64,000 nt of DNA from Streptomyces sp. NBC_01465 (GCF_036227325.1 NZ_CP109467.1:7316001-7380000); one strand, 5' to 3'. Counted from the first letter of the stretch, positions 43,386 through 52,433 are shown. Notes: generated from the sequence alone by a model not told the origin. Translations and numbers: made by a program.

Positions 43386-44090
43386 TCAGTGGCCCGGCGC
43401 GTGCAGATCCTTCTCCGTCTCCGCAAGGTGTGCGTCCATCGCCGCCGTCGCGCCGTCCGCGTCGCCCGCCCGGACGGCGTCGAGGATCGCGCGGTGGGCG
43501 GCGACGGTCGTCTCGTGGCTGTCGCCGCGCCGGCTGTGGCCCGTGTAGCTGGCGATGCGCTGGTCGCGCAGGACGTCGGAGAGCGAGTCGAGGAGCAGGG
43601 AGAGCATGCCGTTGTCCGCCTGGGCGGCGATCTCGGCGTGGAAGGCGATGTCCAGATCGACGAACCGCTCCCGGTCGTCGGCCGACTCCGCCATCTCCGC
43701 GAGCAGCGCGTCGGCGCCGTCCAGCGAGACCTCGCCCGCGGTGTGCCGGTCGGCGGCGCGGTGGGCCAGGGCGCCCTCGATGGCCCGGCGGGCATCCATC
43801 ACGTCGTCGTAACTCAGCGACTCCTGCCGCAGCCTGAAGCGGAGGATCTGCCCGAACACCTTCGCCGTGGGGACATTGACCCGCGCCGGGCGGCCCTGGC
43901 TGGAGACCAGGATCTCGCGGGCGGACAGGGTACGGATGGCCTCGCGGACCGCCAGCCGGTTGACCTCGAAGCGGGCGGCGAGCTCTCCCTCGGGCGGAAT
44001 CACGTCCCCGGGCTTGAGTCCGGTCTCCTCGATCAGCGCGATGATCTCGTCGGCGACCTGGTCGGCCAGGGTGGTTCGGCGTACGGCCAC
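43386..44090 (-). CDS. GntR regulator, FadR/FCD subfamily
   Basis: A 234-residue repressor-type regulator starting at GTG 44090 behind GAGGAGG. The winged helix covers about residues 5-75 (ARFEVNRLAVREAIRTLSAREIL), and the all-helical FCD ligand domain about 95-225, with metal-binding residues D-x-x-FH (VDLDIAFHAEIA) and later AHRAIL. FCD regulators in this setting usually sense a sugar acid. A matching 21-base palindrome lies in its own divergent promoter region and before three nearby transcription units, so I propose it as the local regulator. Confidence 0.9.
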   Translation of the reverse strand: MAVRRTTLADQVADEIIALIEETGLKPGDVIPPEGELAARFEVNRLAVREAIRTLSAREILVSSQGRPARVNVPTAKVFGQILRFRLRQESLSYDDVMDARRAIEGALAHRAADRHTAGEVSLDGADALLAEMAESADDRERFVDLDIAFHAEIAAQADNGMLSLLLDSLSDVLRDQRIASYTGHSRRGDSHETTVAAHRAILDAVRAGDADGATAAMDAHLAETEKDLHAPGH

Positions 44091-44108
44091 GGTCGGCCTC
44101 CTCGACTA

Positions 44109-44129
44109 CTGGGCAGCTAGGCTGACAAG
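44109..44129. promoter_or_regulatory. Operator site D between GntR and SDR genes
   Basis: Halves CTGGGCAGC and GCTGACAAG around TAG. It lies 18 bases before the GntR start and 52 bases before the SDR start, so one site could control both, including autoregulation. Confidence 0.68.
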
Positions 44130-44181
44130 TGTAAGGGTGGGGGCGGCAGTTCACTGCGGCGTTGCGGAAGAGGTGCACAGC

Positions 44182-44949
44182 ATGGGTCGGTTGGCCGACA
44201 AGGTGGTCCTGGTGACCGGGGGAGCACGCGGCATCGGGCGGGCGATCGCGGAGACCGCGGCGCGCGAGGGCGCGACCGTCGTGGTGTTCGACCTGGACGC
44301 GCAGGCGGGCACCGAGGTGCGCGACGCGCTGGCCGCGGCGGGAGCGCCCGGTCTCGTACGGCAGGTGGACGTCACCGACAGCGCGGCCGTCGCTGCGGCG
44401 ACGGACGAGGCGGTCACGGCGTACGGCGGGATCGACGTGCTGGTCAACAACGCGGGCCGCAATGTCTACGCGGACCCCGTCGTGATGACCGAGGCCGAGT
44501 GGGACCAGGTCTTCGACGTGGACCTCAAGGCCGCGTTCCTCTGCTCGAAGCACACCCTGCCGTCGATGATCGCGCGCGGACGCGGCGCCATCGTCAACAT
44601 CGCGTCCCTGCACGCACGGCTCACCTGTACGGGCATGTACCCGTACGCCGCCGCGAAGGCCGGCCTCGTCGGCCTCACCCGGTCGATGGCGCTCGACGTC
44701 GCCCGCCACGGGATCCGCGTGAACGCGGTGAGCCCCGGCTACATCCGTACCGCCCTGGTCGACGAGTACTTCGCGCAGCACCCGGACCGCGAGGTGGAGC
44801 CCAAGGCGCTCGACGCCCAGCCGCTGGGACGGTTCGGGACCCCGGAGGAGGTCGCCGAAGTGGTCTGCTTCCTGGCCTCCGACGCCGCCTCGTACGTGAC
44901 CGGCGCCGACTGGGCCATTGACGGAGGGCTCGGCGTGCGCTTCGCATGA
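44182..44949 (+). CDS. Short-chain dehydrogenase/reductase (SDR)
   Basis: A 255-residue classical SDR; ATG 44182 follows GGAAGAGG. NAD(P) binding is VTGGARGIGRA, with Asp37-like FDLDAQ favouring NAD. NNAG is present (VLVNNAGRN). The catalytic region is IVNIASLHARLTCTGMYPYAAAKAG, giving Ser, Tyr and Lys in Y-x-x-x-K. The C-terminus DWAIDGGLGVRFA is canonical. Beside the sugar-acid dehydratase operon and under the same operator family, a sugar 1-dehydrogenase role is plausible. Confidence 0.9.
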   Translation: MGRLADKVVLVTGGARGIGRAIAETAAREGATVVVFDLDAQAGTEVRDALAAAGAPGLVRQVDVTDSAAVAAATDEAVTAYGGIDVLVNNAGRNVYADPVVMTEAEWDQVFDVDLKAAFLCSKHTLPSMIARGRGAIVNIASLHARLTCTGMYPYAAAKAGLVGLTRSMALDVARHGIRVNAVSPGYIRTALVDEYFAQHPDREVEPKALDAQPLGRFGTPEEVAEVVCFLASDAASYVTGADWAIDGGLGVRFA

Positions 44950-45049
44950 AGTGACGGACAAGGGGCACGCGTCCGGTCCCTGCCCCGCGTTTGCGCGCCC
45001 GTGCCCGGCGCGGCAGGGTCGGAGAAGCGAGAGCGAGGAGGAGTTCCCG

Positions 45050-46447
45050 ATGGCCATCGCTACGGTCAACCCCGCGAACGGCGAGACACTGCTGACCTTC
45101 GACGCGCTGGGGCCCGAGGAGATCGAGCAGCGGCTCGCCTCCGCGGCCGCGGCCTTCCGCACCTATCGCAACACCGCCTTCGAGGAGCGGGCGCGTCTCC
45201 TGGAGCGCGCCGCGGACCTCCTCGACGAGGACCGGGACGAGATCGCCCGCACCATGACCACCGAAATGGGCAAGCCCCTGGCGGCGGCCCGTGCGGAGGC
45301 GGCGAAGTGCGCGAAGGCCATGCGCTGGTACGCGCGCCATGCCGAGGAGCTCCTCGCGGACGAGCTGCCCTCGAAGGCCGACGTGAAGGACTCCGGCGCC
45401 GCCCGCGCCTACACCCGCTACCGGCCGCTCGGTGTGGTGCTGGCCGTGATGCCGTGGAACTTCCCGCTCTGGCAGGTCGTACGGTTCGCGGCCCCCGCCC
45501 TGATGGCCGGCAACGTCGGCCTGCTCAAGCACGCGTCGAACGTCCCCCAGACCGCCCTCTACCTGGAAGGACTCTTCCGCCGGGCCGGATTCCCCGACGG
45601 CTGCTTCCAGACGCTGCTGATCGGCTCCGGCGCCGTCGAGGCGGTCCTGCGCGACCCCCGGGTGGCCGCCGCGACCCTCACCGGCAGCGAGCGCGCCGGG
45701 CGGGCGGTCGCCGCGATCGCCGGGGACGAGGTGAAGCGGACCGTCCTGGAGCTGGGCGGCAGCGACCCCTATGTCGTGATGGCCTCCGCCGACGTCGAGA
45801 AGGCCGCGGACATCGCGGTCACCGCACGGATCCAGAACAACGGTCAGTCGTGCATCGCCGCCAAGCGCTTCATCGTCCACACGGACGTCTACGAAGCGTT
45901 CGTGGAGCGGTTCACCGGCAAGATGGCCGCGCTGACCGTCGGGGACCCGATGGAGGAGGGAACCGACGTCGGCCCGCTCTCCACCGAGCAGGGCCGCGCC
46001 GACCTGGAGGAGCTCGTCGACGACGCCGTACGCCGCGGAGCGACCGTGCTCTGCGGGGCCGAACGGCCCAAGGGGCTCGCCCTGGGCTGGTATTACGCGC
46101 CGACGGTCCTCGCCGGGATCACCCTGGACATGCGCATCCACCACGAGGAGACCTTCGGGCCCGTGGCGACGGTCTACCGCGTCGGCAGCATCGACGAGGC
46201 GGTCGTGGTCGCCAACGACACGCCTTTCGGGCTGAGTTCGAACGTCTGGACCCGCGACGAGGCGGAGACGGAGCGCTTCGTACGGGACCTCGACGCAGGG
46301 GGCGTATTCTTCAATGGCATGACCGCCTCCCACCCCGCGCTCCCCTTCGGCGGCACGAAGCGTTCCGGATACGGCCGCGAGCTCGCCGCCCACGGAATCC
46401 GCGAGTTCTGCAACATCACCACCGTCTGGCACGGCGCCGGCAACTGA
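45050..46447 (+). CDS. Aldehyde dehydrogenase, succinate-semialdehyde-dehydrogenase-like
   Basis: A 465-residue enzyme from ATG 45050, preceded by GCGAGGAGGAG. Key elements are MPWNFPLWQV, the NAD(P) loop LTGSERAGRA, catalytic Glu in VLELGGSDPYVV, catalytic Cys in NNGQSCIAAKRF and HHEETFGPVATVYR. It belongs near NADP-dependent succinate or 2-ketoglutarate semialdehyde dehydrogenases. It lies 100 bases after the SDR and may be co-transcribed. In a Weimberg-type route it would make 2-ketoglutarate; that is inference. Confidence 0.9.
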   Translation: MAIATVNPANGETLLTFDALGPEEIEQRLASAAAAFRTYRNTAFEERARLLERAADLLDEDRDEIARTMTTEMGKPLAAARAEAAKCAKAMRWYARHAEELLADELPSKADVKDSGAARAYTRYRPLGVVLAVMPWNFPLWQVVRFAAPALMAGNVGLLKHASNVPQTALYLEGLFRRAGFPDGCFQTLLIGSGAVEAVLRDPRVAAATLTGSERAGRAVAAIAGDEVKRTVLELGGSDPYVVMASADVEKAADIAVTARIQNNGQSCIAAKRFIVHTDVYEAFVERFTGKMAALTVGDPMEEGTDVGPLSTEQGRADLEELVDDAVRRGATVLCGAERPKGLALGWYYAPTVLAGITLDMRIHHEETFGPVATVYRVGSIDEAVVVANDTPFGLSSNVWTRDEAETERFVRDLDAGGVFFNGMTASHPALPFGGTKRSGYGRELAAHGIREFCNITTVWHGAGN

Positions 46448-46529
46448 ACCGGCGGCCGCGGAGGGGATGAACCGCGCCGTCCGGGGCACCCGAGGAGACG
46501 CGGAACGCCCCCGACGGAAGGAACCTGCC

Positions 46530-46778
46530 GTGTTACTGGCCCACCCTGCTGTGCTGCGTGACCTGGTCGAGAGGTACGAGGCGCTCAGGGCGCTGCCCGC
46601 CGACGGCAGGACGCCGGAGGTACGAAGGAGGCTGGAGGACGTCACGTACACCCTCTGCGTCTCCACCGGTACGCGCACCCCCGAGGCCGCCCTGGTGGCG
46701 GCCGGCCGCCGGATGGCCGCCTCGGCCGTACGGCCCGCGCCCGTCGCCGGGCGACAGGACGTGATCGAGGCCGCCTGA
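46530..46778 (+). CDS. DUF5133-type small protein
   Basis: An 82-residue, mostly helical protein. GTG 46530, eight bases after AAGGA, gives MLLAHPAVLRDLVERYEALRAL-like start, and VTYTLCVSTGTRTPEAAL is the conserved core. It matches the streptomycete DUF5133 family, often next to stress or regulatory genes, of unknown function. A hairpin follows. Confidence 0.82.
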   Translation: MLLAHPAVLRDLVERYEALRALPADGRTPEVRRRLEDVTYTLCVSTGTRTPEAALVAAGRRMAASAVRPAPVAGRQDVIEAA

Positions 46779-46796
46779 GTCGGACCGGACGGACGC

Positions 46797-46831
46797 GCCC
46801 CCGCTCATCCCGCCGCAGGGATGCCGGGGGC
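46797..46831 (+). terminator. Hairpin terminator after the DUF5133 gene
   Basis: GCCCCCG-CT-CATCCC pairs with GGGATG-C-CGGGGGC, leaving a small internal loop and a six-base terminal loop. It lies 18 bases after the stop; there is no strong T-run. Confidence 0.6.
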
Positions 46832-46937
46832 TTCGTCATGCCCTCACGGGCTTCGGTAATTGCGTGGTAACTGCGCTCTCCTACGGTGCCGTCCGGCTCG
46901 TATCCGAGCCGGAGCCCATCGCCGCAAGGAGCGCGCC

Positions 46938-47210
46938 ATGTCCACCGATCCGCATGCCGACCGGGCCGTCCACGCCCTGATCGACGCGGGCGGTGAGCCG
47001 TGGTCGCGCGTCAGGCAGCTGCTGGAGCGCCGCTGCGGGGAACTGCCGGACGCCTCCCTCATGGAACTGCACAGCTCCGATCCGCAGGTGTGCGCGGCCG
47101 TGCCCGGCTGGTGCGCCGGGCGCGGCGGAGTGGTGACGGCCCATGAGGAGCGCGACGGTGCCGCTCTGTTCTGGATACGGACTCCGTCGTCCCGTTCTGA
47201 GGAGAGATGA
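46938..47210 (+). CDS. TusA/SirA-like protein lacking the CPxP cysteine
   Basis: A 90-residue protein from ATG 46938 behind AAGGAG. The second half (LMELHSSDPQVCAAVPGWCAG, then FWIRT) matches the TusA two-layer fold, including the S/T-DP and W-C elements. The first helix, where sulfur carriers have C-P-x-P, reads DAGGEPWSRVRQLL, with Glu in place of the Cys. It is therefore unlikely to be a persulfide carrier. Its TGA overlaps the ATG of the subtilase gene. Confidence 0.6.
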   Translation: MSTDPHADRAVHALIDAGGEPWSRVRQLLERRCGELPDASLMELHSSDPQVCAAVPGWCAGRGGVVTAHEERDGAALFWIRTPSSRSEER

Positions 47211-50200
47211 TGAGATATCCCGTCCGAGTGTGTCTGGCGGCGGCCGTTGCCGTGGCCGGGCTCTGGGCGCCGGCCGCCAGTGCCGCCGTCCCGGCGGCCG
47301 CACCCCCGACGGCCAAGGCGGCCGACCCGTCGGCCGTGGTCAAGACAGCGACCGTCACGCTGGTGACGGGTGACAAGGTCACCGCCATCACCACCGCGGA
47401 CGGGAAGACGGCCTACAGCGCCGTCCCCGCGGCCGGTTCGGCGCCCGGCACCTTCCTCACCCGCACCGACGTGGGCGGCGACAGCTACTTCTACCCGACC
47501 GATGTGATCGGGAAGGTCGGCACGGTCCTGGACCGGCAGCTGTTCAATGTCAGCGCCCTCATCCGCGACGGGTACGACGACGCGCACCGCGCCTCGCTGC
47601 CGCTCATCGTGCAGGACAGCACGGCGACCACCCCGAAGGTACTGACCGGTTCGGGCCCGCTCACCCGCAAGCGCACCTTCACGTCGCTGCACGCGCACGC
47701 CGCCGTACTCGACAAGAAGCAGGCCGGTGACTTCGGCGACGACATCGACCACGGCCTCGGCGGCGTGAAGAAGCTCTGGCTCGACGGGAAGACGAAGGCG
47801 GACGTCCTCGACCGCAACCTCACCCAGATCAACGCCCCGCAGGCCTGGGCCGCCGGAGCCAGCGGCGCGGGCGTCAAACTCGCCGTCCTGGACACCGGCG
47901 CCGACCCCACCCACCCCGACCTCGCGGGCCGGATATCGGAGTCCGAGGACTTCACCGGTACGGGATCGACCGTCGACGGCCAGGGGCACGGCACCCATGT
48001 CGCCGCGACCGTCGCGGGCAGCGGCGCGGGTGCACCCGGCGAGCGCTCCGGCGTCGCACCCAAGGCCGACCTGCTCATCGGCAAGGTCCTGGACAACACC
48101 GGCTCGGGCTCCGACTCGAGCGTCATCGCCGGGATGGAGTGGGCGGTCGCGCACGGCGCCCGCGTCATCAGCATGTCGCTGGGCAGCGGTCCCACCGACG
48201 GCACCGACCCGGTGACCACCTCGTTGGAGAAGCTCAGCGAGGACTCCGGCGCGCTCTTCGTCGTCGCAGCGGGCAACAACGGCCCGGGCGTCGGCACGGT
48301 CGCGGCCCCCTCCATCGCGCCTGCCGCCCTGTCCGTCGCCGCCGTCGACTTCGCAGGCGCCACGGCTTCGTTCTCCAGCCGCGGACCGGCCATGGCCGCC
48401 GGTGTGGTGAAGCCCGAGATCGCCGCCCCCGGCGTGAACATCGTCGCCGCCCGCGCCGCGGGCACCAACCTGGGCACCGTCCAGGCGAACCCCGACTACA
48501 CCGCGCTGTCCGGCACTTCCATGGCGACACCCCAGGTGGCGGGCGCCGCCGTGCTGGTCGCCGAGGCACACCCGGACTGGAAGGCGGGCCAGATCAAGTC
48601 GGCGCTCATGGGCAGTGCCGCCAAGCTCACCAGCTCGGTGTACGACACGGGCGCGGGCCTCACGGACGCCGCCGCCGCGCTCAAGCAGAGCGTCGTCTCC
48701 GACGTCACCGCGGCCGACTTCGGCCGCATGGACGAGGCCGGGACGTCGACCCGTACGGTCACCTTCACCAACACCGCCTCGTCGGCGGCCACCCTCGACC
48801 TGGCGGCCTCGCTGTCCCGCGCCGACGGCACCCCGCCCGCCGGAATGACCACGGTCTCGCCGGCCACGCTCGACCTGGCCGCGGGCGCCAGTGGCACCGC
48901 GACGGTCACCGTGGACACCACGGGCACGCCCACCGGCACCTACAGCGGCGCGCTCACCGCGACGCCCGCCGGCGGTCAGGCCCTGCGCATCCCGCTGATC
49001 CTGGACCGCGCGACGACGGTCACCGTCAAGGCGATCGGCCGGGACGGCAAGCCCGCCATGGCCGACGTGGCCATGATGGACAAGGACAACGGCACCGTCG
49101 TGCAGGGCGGCATCGGCTCCACCGGGACGAGGGACCTCCGCGTCCCCGACGGCCGCTACATGGTGGTCGCCATGCTCCACTTCCAGATCGACGGGGTGCC
49201 TGCCCTGGCCCTGATGACCCTGGACCGCGCGGCCGACCAGAACGAAATCGTCCTCGACGCCCGTACGACCCGCCCCTGGACGGCGTCGGTACAGGGCTTC
49301 GACACCCGCGACGAACTCCTCGTCGGAAATCTCGGCCGGTTCTCCGACATCACCCACACCTACATCAACAACAGCGTCATCGCGGGCGGCGGCTACGGCC
49401 CGTTCCCCTCGAATGCCATCTGGATCAGCCCCACCGAGGGCCTGGAGGCGGGCACGGTGCACGTCGCCGAACACCGCCGGCTCGCCAACGCGGACAGCGA
49501 TCCCATCAAGGGCGACGCCTCCACCATGTTCGACCTGACCTTCGCCGACGAGTCGGTGCCGGCCACCGGCCCGTGGCACCACCTGTCCCGCCAGGACGTG
49601 TCCAAGCTCGCCAAGGTGAAGGCCACCTACAAGGCGTTCAACGGTGACTTCCGCCAGCAGGAGGGCTCCACGGTCTACGGCGACGACATCTTCGCACTCA
49701 ACACGACCTCCCCGTCGTTCATCACCACACCGCGGGTCCGTACCGAGTACATCTCCGCGGAGGGCCGCACCTGGACCAAGCTCAACTACCGGCGCACGAT
49801 CCACCAGGTGATGGACTACGACCTCGTCTACCGGACCTTCGAGCCCGGAAAGACGACCCGCGACACCTGGTACACCGCCCCCTACACGGTCCGCGCCGCC
49901 GGCACCGCGACCGGTGGCCACCTCCAGCTGAAGGTCGACGACGCGGTCGACAACCAGGGACGGCTCGCCCAGTACGGCGACTTCGACTACCCGTCGAAGT
50001 GGCAGTCCGCGACCCGCCTCTACCGCAACAACGAACTGGTCGTCCAGGGTCAGTCCACCGCGATCGACCAGACCTTCACCGACAGCGGCGCCGCCGACTA
50101 CCGCCTCGAGCGGACCTTCACCTCCGGCGGGATCTTCCCCATCGGCGGCGAGGCGAAGGGCACCTGGACCTTCCGTACGGACGGCTCGGCCACGGCCGCC

Positions 50201-50527
50201 CCGGCCAACCTGCTGAACGTCAACTTCGACGCGAACCTCGACAATTACAACCGCGCCCGCGCCGACCGCCCCCTGCTGCTCAGCGCCAAGGTGTCCGGCG
50301 CCCACGGCAAGCTCTCGAAGGTCAGGGCCTATGTGACCTCCGACGGCGGCACCACCTGGCACCAGGTCCTGGTCTGCTGCGGGATCAACGGCACGTACGG
50401 CTTCATCGCACCGCACAACACCCTGGTCAAGGGCGGCTTCCTCGGCCTGCGCCTGACGGCCACCGACGCCTCGGGCTCCACGGTCGACCTCGGCCTGCCG
50501 CGGGCGATCCCGGTCACCGCGAGCTAA
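47207..50527 (+). CDS. Secreted S8 subtilisin-family protease, large
   Basis: A 1106-residue exported protease. The signal peptide runs to about residue 27 (LAAAVAVAGLWAPAASA), and the propeptide to about 200 (VTLVTGDKVTAI). The catalytic triad is Asp229 (VLDTGAD), His261 (GHGTHVA) and Ser438 (GTSMATP), with the oxyanion Asn in AAGNNGPG. After the catalytic domain comes a long beta-rich region of about 600 residues (ENTASS-type repeats, about 490-600, then unassigned) resembling other streptomycete subtilases. It probably digests extracellular protein. Confidence 0.9.
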   Translation: MMRYPVRVCLAAAVAVAGLWAPAASAAVPAAAPPTAKAADPSAVVKTATVTLVTGDKVTAITTADGKTAYSAVPAAGSAPGTFLTRTDVGGDSYFYPTDVIGKVGTVLDRQLFNVSALIRDGYDDAHRASLPLIVQDSTATTPKVLTGSGPLTRKRTFTSLHAHAAVLDKKQAGDFGDDIDHGLGGVKKLWLDGKTKADVLDRNLTQINAPQAWAAGASGAGVKLAVLDTGADPTHPDLAGRISESEDFTGTGSTVDGQGHGTHVAATVAGSGAGAPGERSGVAPKADLLIGKVLDNTGSGSDSSVIAGMEWAVAHGARVISMSLGSGPTDGTDPVTTSLEKLSEDSGALFVVAAGNNGPGVGTVAAPSIAPAALSVAAVDFAGATASFSSRGPAMAAGVVKPEIAAPGVNIVAARAAGTNLGTVQANPDYTALSGTSMATPQVAGAAVLVAEAHPDWKAGQIKSALMGSAAKLTSSVYDTGAGLTDAAAALKQSVVSDVTAADFGRMDEAGTSTRTVTFTNTASSAATLDLAASLSRADGTPPAGMTTVSPATLDLAAGASGTATVTVDTTGTPTGTYSGALTATPAGGQALRIPLILDRATTVTVKAIGRDGKPAMADVAMMDKDNGTVVQGGIGSTGTRDLRVPDGRYMVVAMLHFQIDGVPALALMTLDRAADQNEIVLDARTTRPWTASVQGFDTRDELLVGNLGRFSDITHTYINNSVIAGGGYGPFPSNAIWISPTEGLEAGTVHVAEHRRLANADSDPIKGDASTMFDLTFADESVPATGPWHHLSRQDVSKLAKVKATYKAFNGDFRQQEGSTVYGDDIFALNTTSPSFITTPRVRTEYISAEGRTWTKLNYRRTIHQVMDYDLVYRTFEPGKTTRDTWYTAPYTVRAAGTATGGHLQLKVDDAVDNQGRLAQYGDFDYPSKWQSATRLYRNNELVVQGQSTAIDQTFTDSGAADYRLERTFTSGGIFPIGGEAKGTWTFRTDGSATAAPANLLNVNFDANLDNYNRARADRPLLLSAKVSGAHGKLSKVRAYVTSDGGTTWHQVLVCCGINGTYGFIAPHNTLVKGGFLGLRLTATDASGSTVDLGLPRAIPVTAS

Positions 50528-51330
50528 GGAGCATGTGACTGGAGGTACTTGACCGTCGTCGGGTCGGCCGGGAGGAACGTCTCGATGGCCAGCTCGGCGA
50601 CGGTCACGTCCATCGGAGTGTTGAACGTCGAGATGGACGAGATGAACGACAGCACATGCCCCTCGTGCTCGATCCGCAGCGGGAGCGCGAAGTACGGGTA
50701 GGGGTGCGGGTCCTCGCGGTCGTCCGGATCGCCGGAATCCGGCACCGGATACCCGGCCACCTCCTCGTACAGCTCCCGCAGCGGCCCGGAGCGGGCCAGT
50801 GCGATCTGGCGCTCCATCTGGTGCAGCAGATGCCCTCGCCATTCCCGCAGATTGCGGATCTTCGGGGCCAGCCCTTGCGGATGGAGGGTGAGGCGCATCG
50901 CGTTCAGCGGCGGCGCCAGCAGATGCTCCGGTACGCCGTCCAGCAGCATCGCGATCCCGCGATTGGCCGCGACCACCGTGTACGTGCCGTCCACCACCAG
51001 CGCCGGATACGGCTCGTAGCCGGTCAGCAGCCGCTCGATCCCCTCGCGCAGGGCCGCCATCGACGGATCGTCCAGCGCGGTCTGCGCGTACTGCGGCGCG
51101 TAACCCGCCGCCAACAGAAGGGAGTTGCGCTCCCGGACGGGGATGTCGAGATGCTCGGCGAGCCGAAGAATCATCTCCTCGCTCGGGCGTGAGCGGCCCG
51201 TCTCGATGAAGCTGATGTGGCGCGCGGACGAATCGGCGCGCAGCGCCAGATCCAGCTGGCTCACCTTGCGCTGCTCGCGCCAGCCGCGCAGCAGCGGCCC
51301 CACTCCCGTGCCGGTCGCAACAGTCGTCAT
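50524..51330 (-). CDS. XRE-type regulator with MmyB-like ligand domain
   Basis: A 268-residue regulator from ATG 51330. The helix-turn-helix is at about 10-70 (VSQLDLALRADSSARHISFIETGRSRPSEEMI), followed by the MmyB-like sensor domain (about 100-265: ALVVDGTYTVVAANRGIAML, PHPYPYFALPLRIEHEGH, SFISSISTFNTPMDVTV). Related proteins bind fatty-acid-like ligands and often control a divergent oxidoreductase. Here the divergent gene is the pterin dehydratase. The 3' end overlaps the subtilase gene by four bases. Confidence 0.88.
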   Translation of the reverse strand: MTTVATGTGVGPLLRGWREQRKVSQLDLALRADSSARHISFIETGRSRPSEEMILRLAEHLDIPVRERNSLLLAAGYAPQYAQTALDDPSMAALREGIERLLTGYEPYPALVVDGTYTVVAANRGIAMLLDGVPEHLLAPPLNAMRLTLHPQGLAPKIRNLREWRGHLLHQMERQIALARSGPLRELYEEVAGYPVPDSGDPDDREDPHPYPYFALPLRIEHEGHVLSFISSISTFNTPMDVTVAELAIETFLPADPTTVKYLQSHAP

Positions 51331-51381
51331 ACCGACTACCGTAAAGGCACGTGCCCGCAGGCTCAGGAGGGAGGACCGGCC

Positions 51382-51687
51382 GTGCCCACACAGCCGTTGT
51401 CGCAGAAGGAGATCGAGGACCGGCTGAGGGAGCTGCCCGGCTGGTCCCTGGAGGGCGACCGCATCGCCCGCACCTACCGGCTCTCCACGCACTTCGCCGC
51501 GACCGCGATGGTCGTCCATGTGGCGCAGATCCAGGAGGAGTTGGACCACCACTCCGATCTCACCCTCGGCTACAACACGCTCGCGCTCAGCGTGCACACG
51601 CACGACGCGGGCGGCGCCGTCACCGAGAAGGACTTCGCGCTGGCGCAGAGGGTCGAAGCCATCTCTTCCGTGCACGGTGCTGCCTGA
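51382..51687 (+). CDS. Pterin-4a-carbinolamine dehydratase
   Basis: A 101-residue protein from GTG 51382 behind GGAGGGAGGA. The active-site motif is complete: LDHHSDLTLGYNTLALSVHTHDAGG, giving the HH...Y...TH pattern. It dehydrates 4a-hydroxytetrahydrobiopterin formed by aromatic amino-acid hydroxylases. No hydroxylase gene is close. Confidence 0.93.
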   Translation: MPTQPLSQKEIEDRLRELPGWSLEGDRIARTYRLSTHFAATAMVVHVAQIQEELDHHSDLTLGYNTLALSVHTHDAGGAVTEKDFALAQRVEAISSVHGAA

Positions 51688-51701
51688 GAGATCATCGGCG
51701 C

Positions 51702-52433
51702 ATGCTCGACTACGACACCCAGGCCGCCCATTACGACGCGTCGCGCGGCGGCGTCCCCCGCGCCGAGGCCGCCGCGCAGGCGGTACAGCTGCTGGTCCCC
51801 GGCCACGCCCGCACCCTGCTCGACATCGCCTGCGGAACGGGGATCGTCACCGAGCGGCTGCGCAGGCCGGGGCTGCGCGTGTTCGGTGCGGACGCCTCGT
51901 ACGGCATGGCCCGCAAGGCCGCCGACCGGGTGCCGGGCGCGGTCGTGCTCGGTGACGTACGGCAACTGCCGTTCCCCGACGCCTCGTTGGACGCGGTGAG
52001 CGCGGTGTGGCTGCTGCATCTGGTGCCGGAGGCCGAGGCGGTGGTGGCCGAGGCGGCGCGGGTGCTGCGGCCCGGCGGGGTGTTCGTCACCACTGTCGAC
52101 AAGGACGCGGCGCACGACGTCGGCAGCGACATCGACGCCGTGCTCGCCCCGCATCTGACGACGCTCGCCTTCGACCGGTCCGACCGCATCGAGGCGTACG
52201 GAGCCGCGGCCGGCCTCTTCCCCGTGGGCGAGACGCGATTCGCCGGGCACGGCCAGGGCCGCTCCCCTCGGCGTACGGCCGCAGCCCTGCTCGAGGGTCA
52301 GTACGCCTCACGGATCGCCGCCCGGGGCGCCGAGGCCGAGGCGCTCGCGGAGAAACTCACCGCGCTCCCCGACCCCGACGCCCCGCGCCCCGACCCCGCC
52401 TACCGGCTTCTGGCGCTCAGTCGCGCCGAGTGA
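51702..52433 (+). CDS. Class I SAM-dependent methyltransferase
   Basis: A 243-residue enzyme from ATG 51702. Motif I is LLDIACGTGIVTERL, then VFGADASYGMARKAADR, LGDVRQLPFPDASLD and VWLLHLVPEAEAVVAEAARVLRPGG. The layout is of the UbiE/BioC-like type; substrate unknown. It is probably co-transcribed with the pterin dehydratase 14 bases upstream. Its end overlaps the convergent gene by 17 bases. Confidence 0.88.
   Translation: MLDYDTQAAHYDASRGGVPRAEAAAQAVQLLVPGHARTLLDIACGTGIVTERLRRPGLRVFGADASYGMARKAADRVPGAVVLGDVRQLPFPDASLDAVSAVWLLHLVPEAEAVVAEAARVLRPGGVFVTTVDKDAAHDVGSDIDAVLAPHLTTLAFDRSDRIEAYGAAAGLFPVGETRFAGHGQGRSPRRTAAALLEGQYASRIAARGAEAEALAEKLTALPDPDAPRPDPAYRLLALSRAE

Noticed and set aside
44950..45049. 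Attenuator or extra GntR operator between SDR and ALDH genes
   Set aside because: A CCCTGCC/GGCAGGG pair is present, but arms are short and far apart, and the 21-base palindrome is absent.
46844..51391. A 1515-codon open frame on the minus strand
   Set aside because: It is antisense to the subtilase and its neighbours; the sequence is low-complexity Gly/Val/Arg-rich, as expected from the third-position GC bias of the opposite strand, with no recognisable motif.
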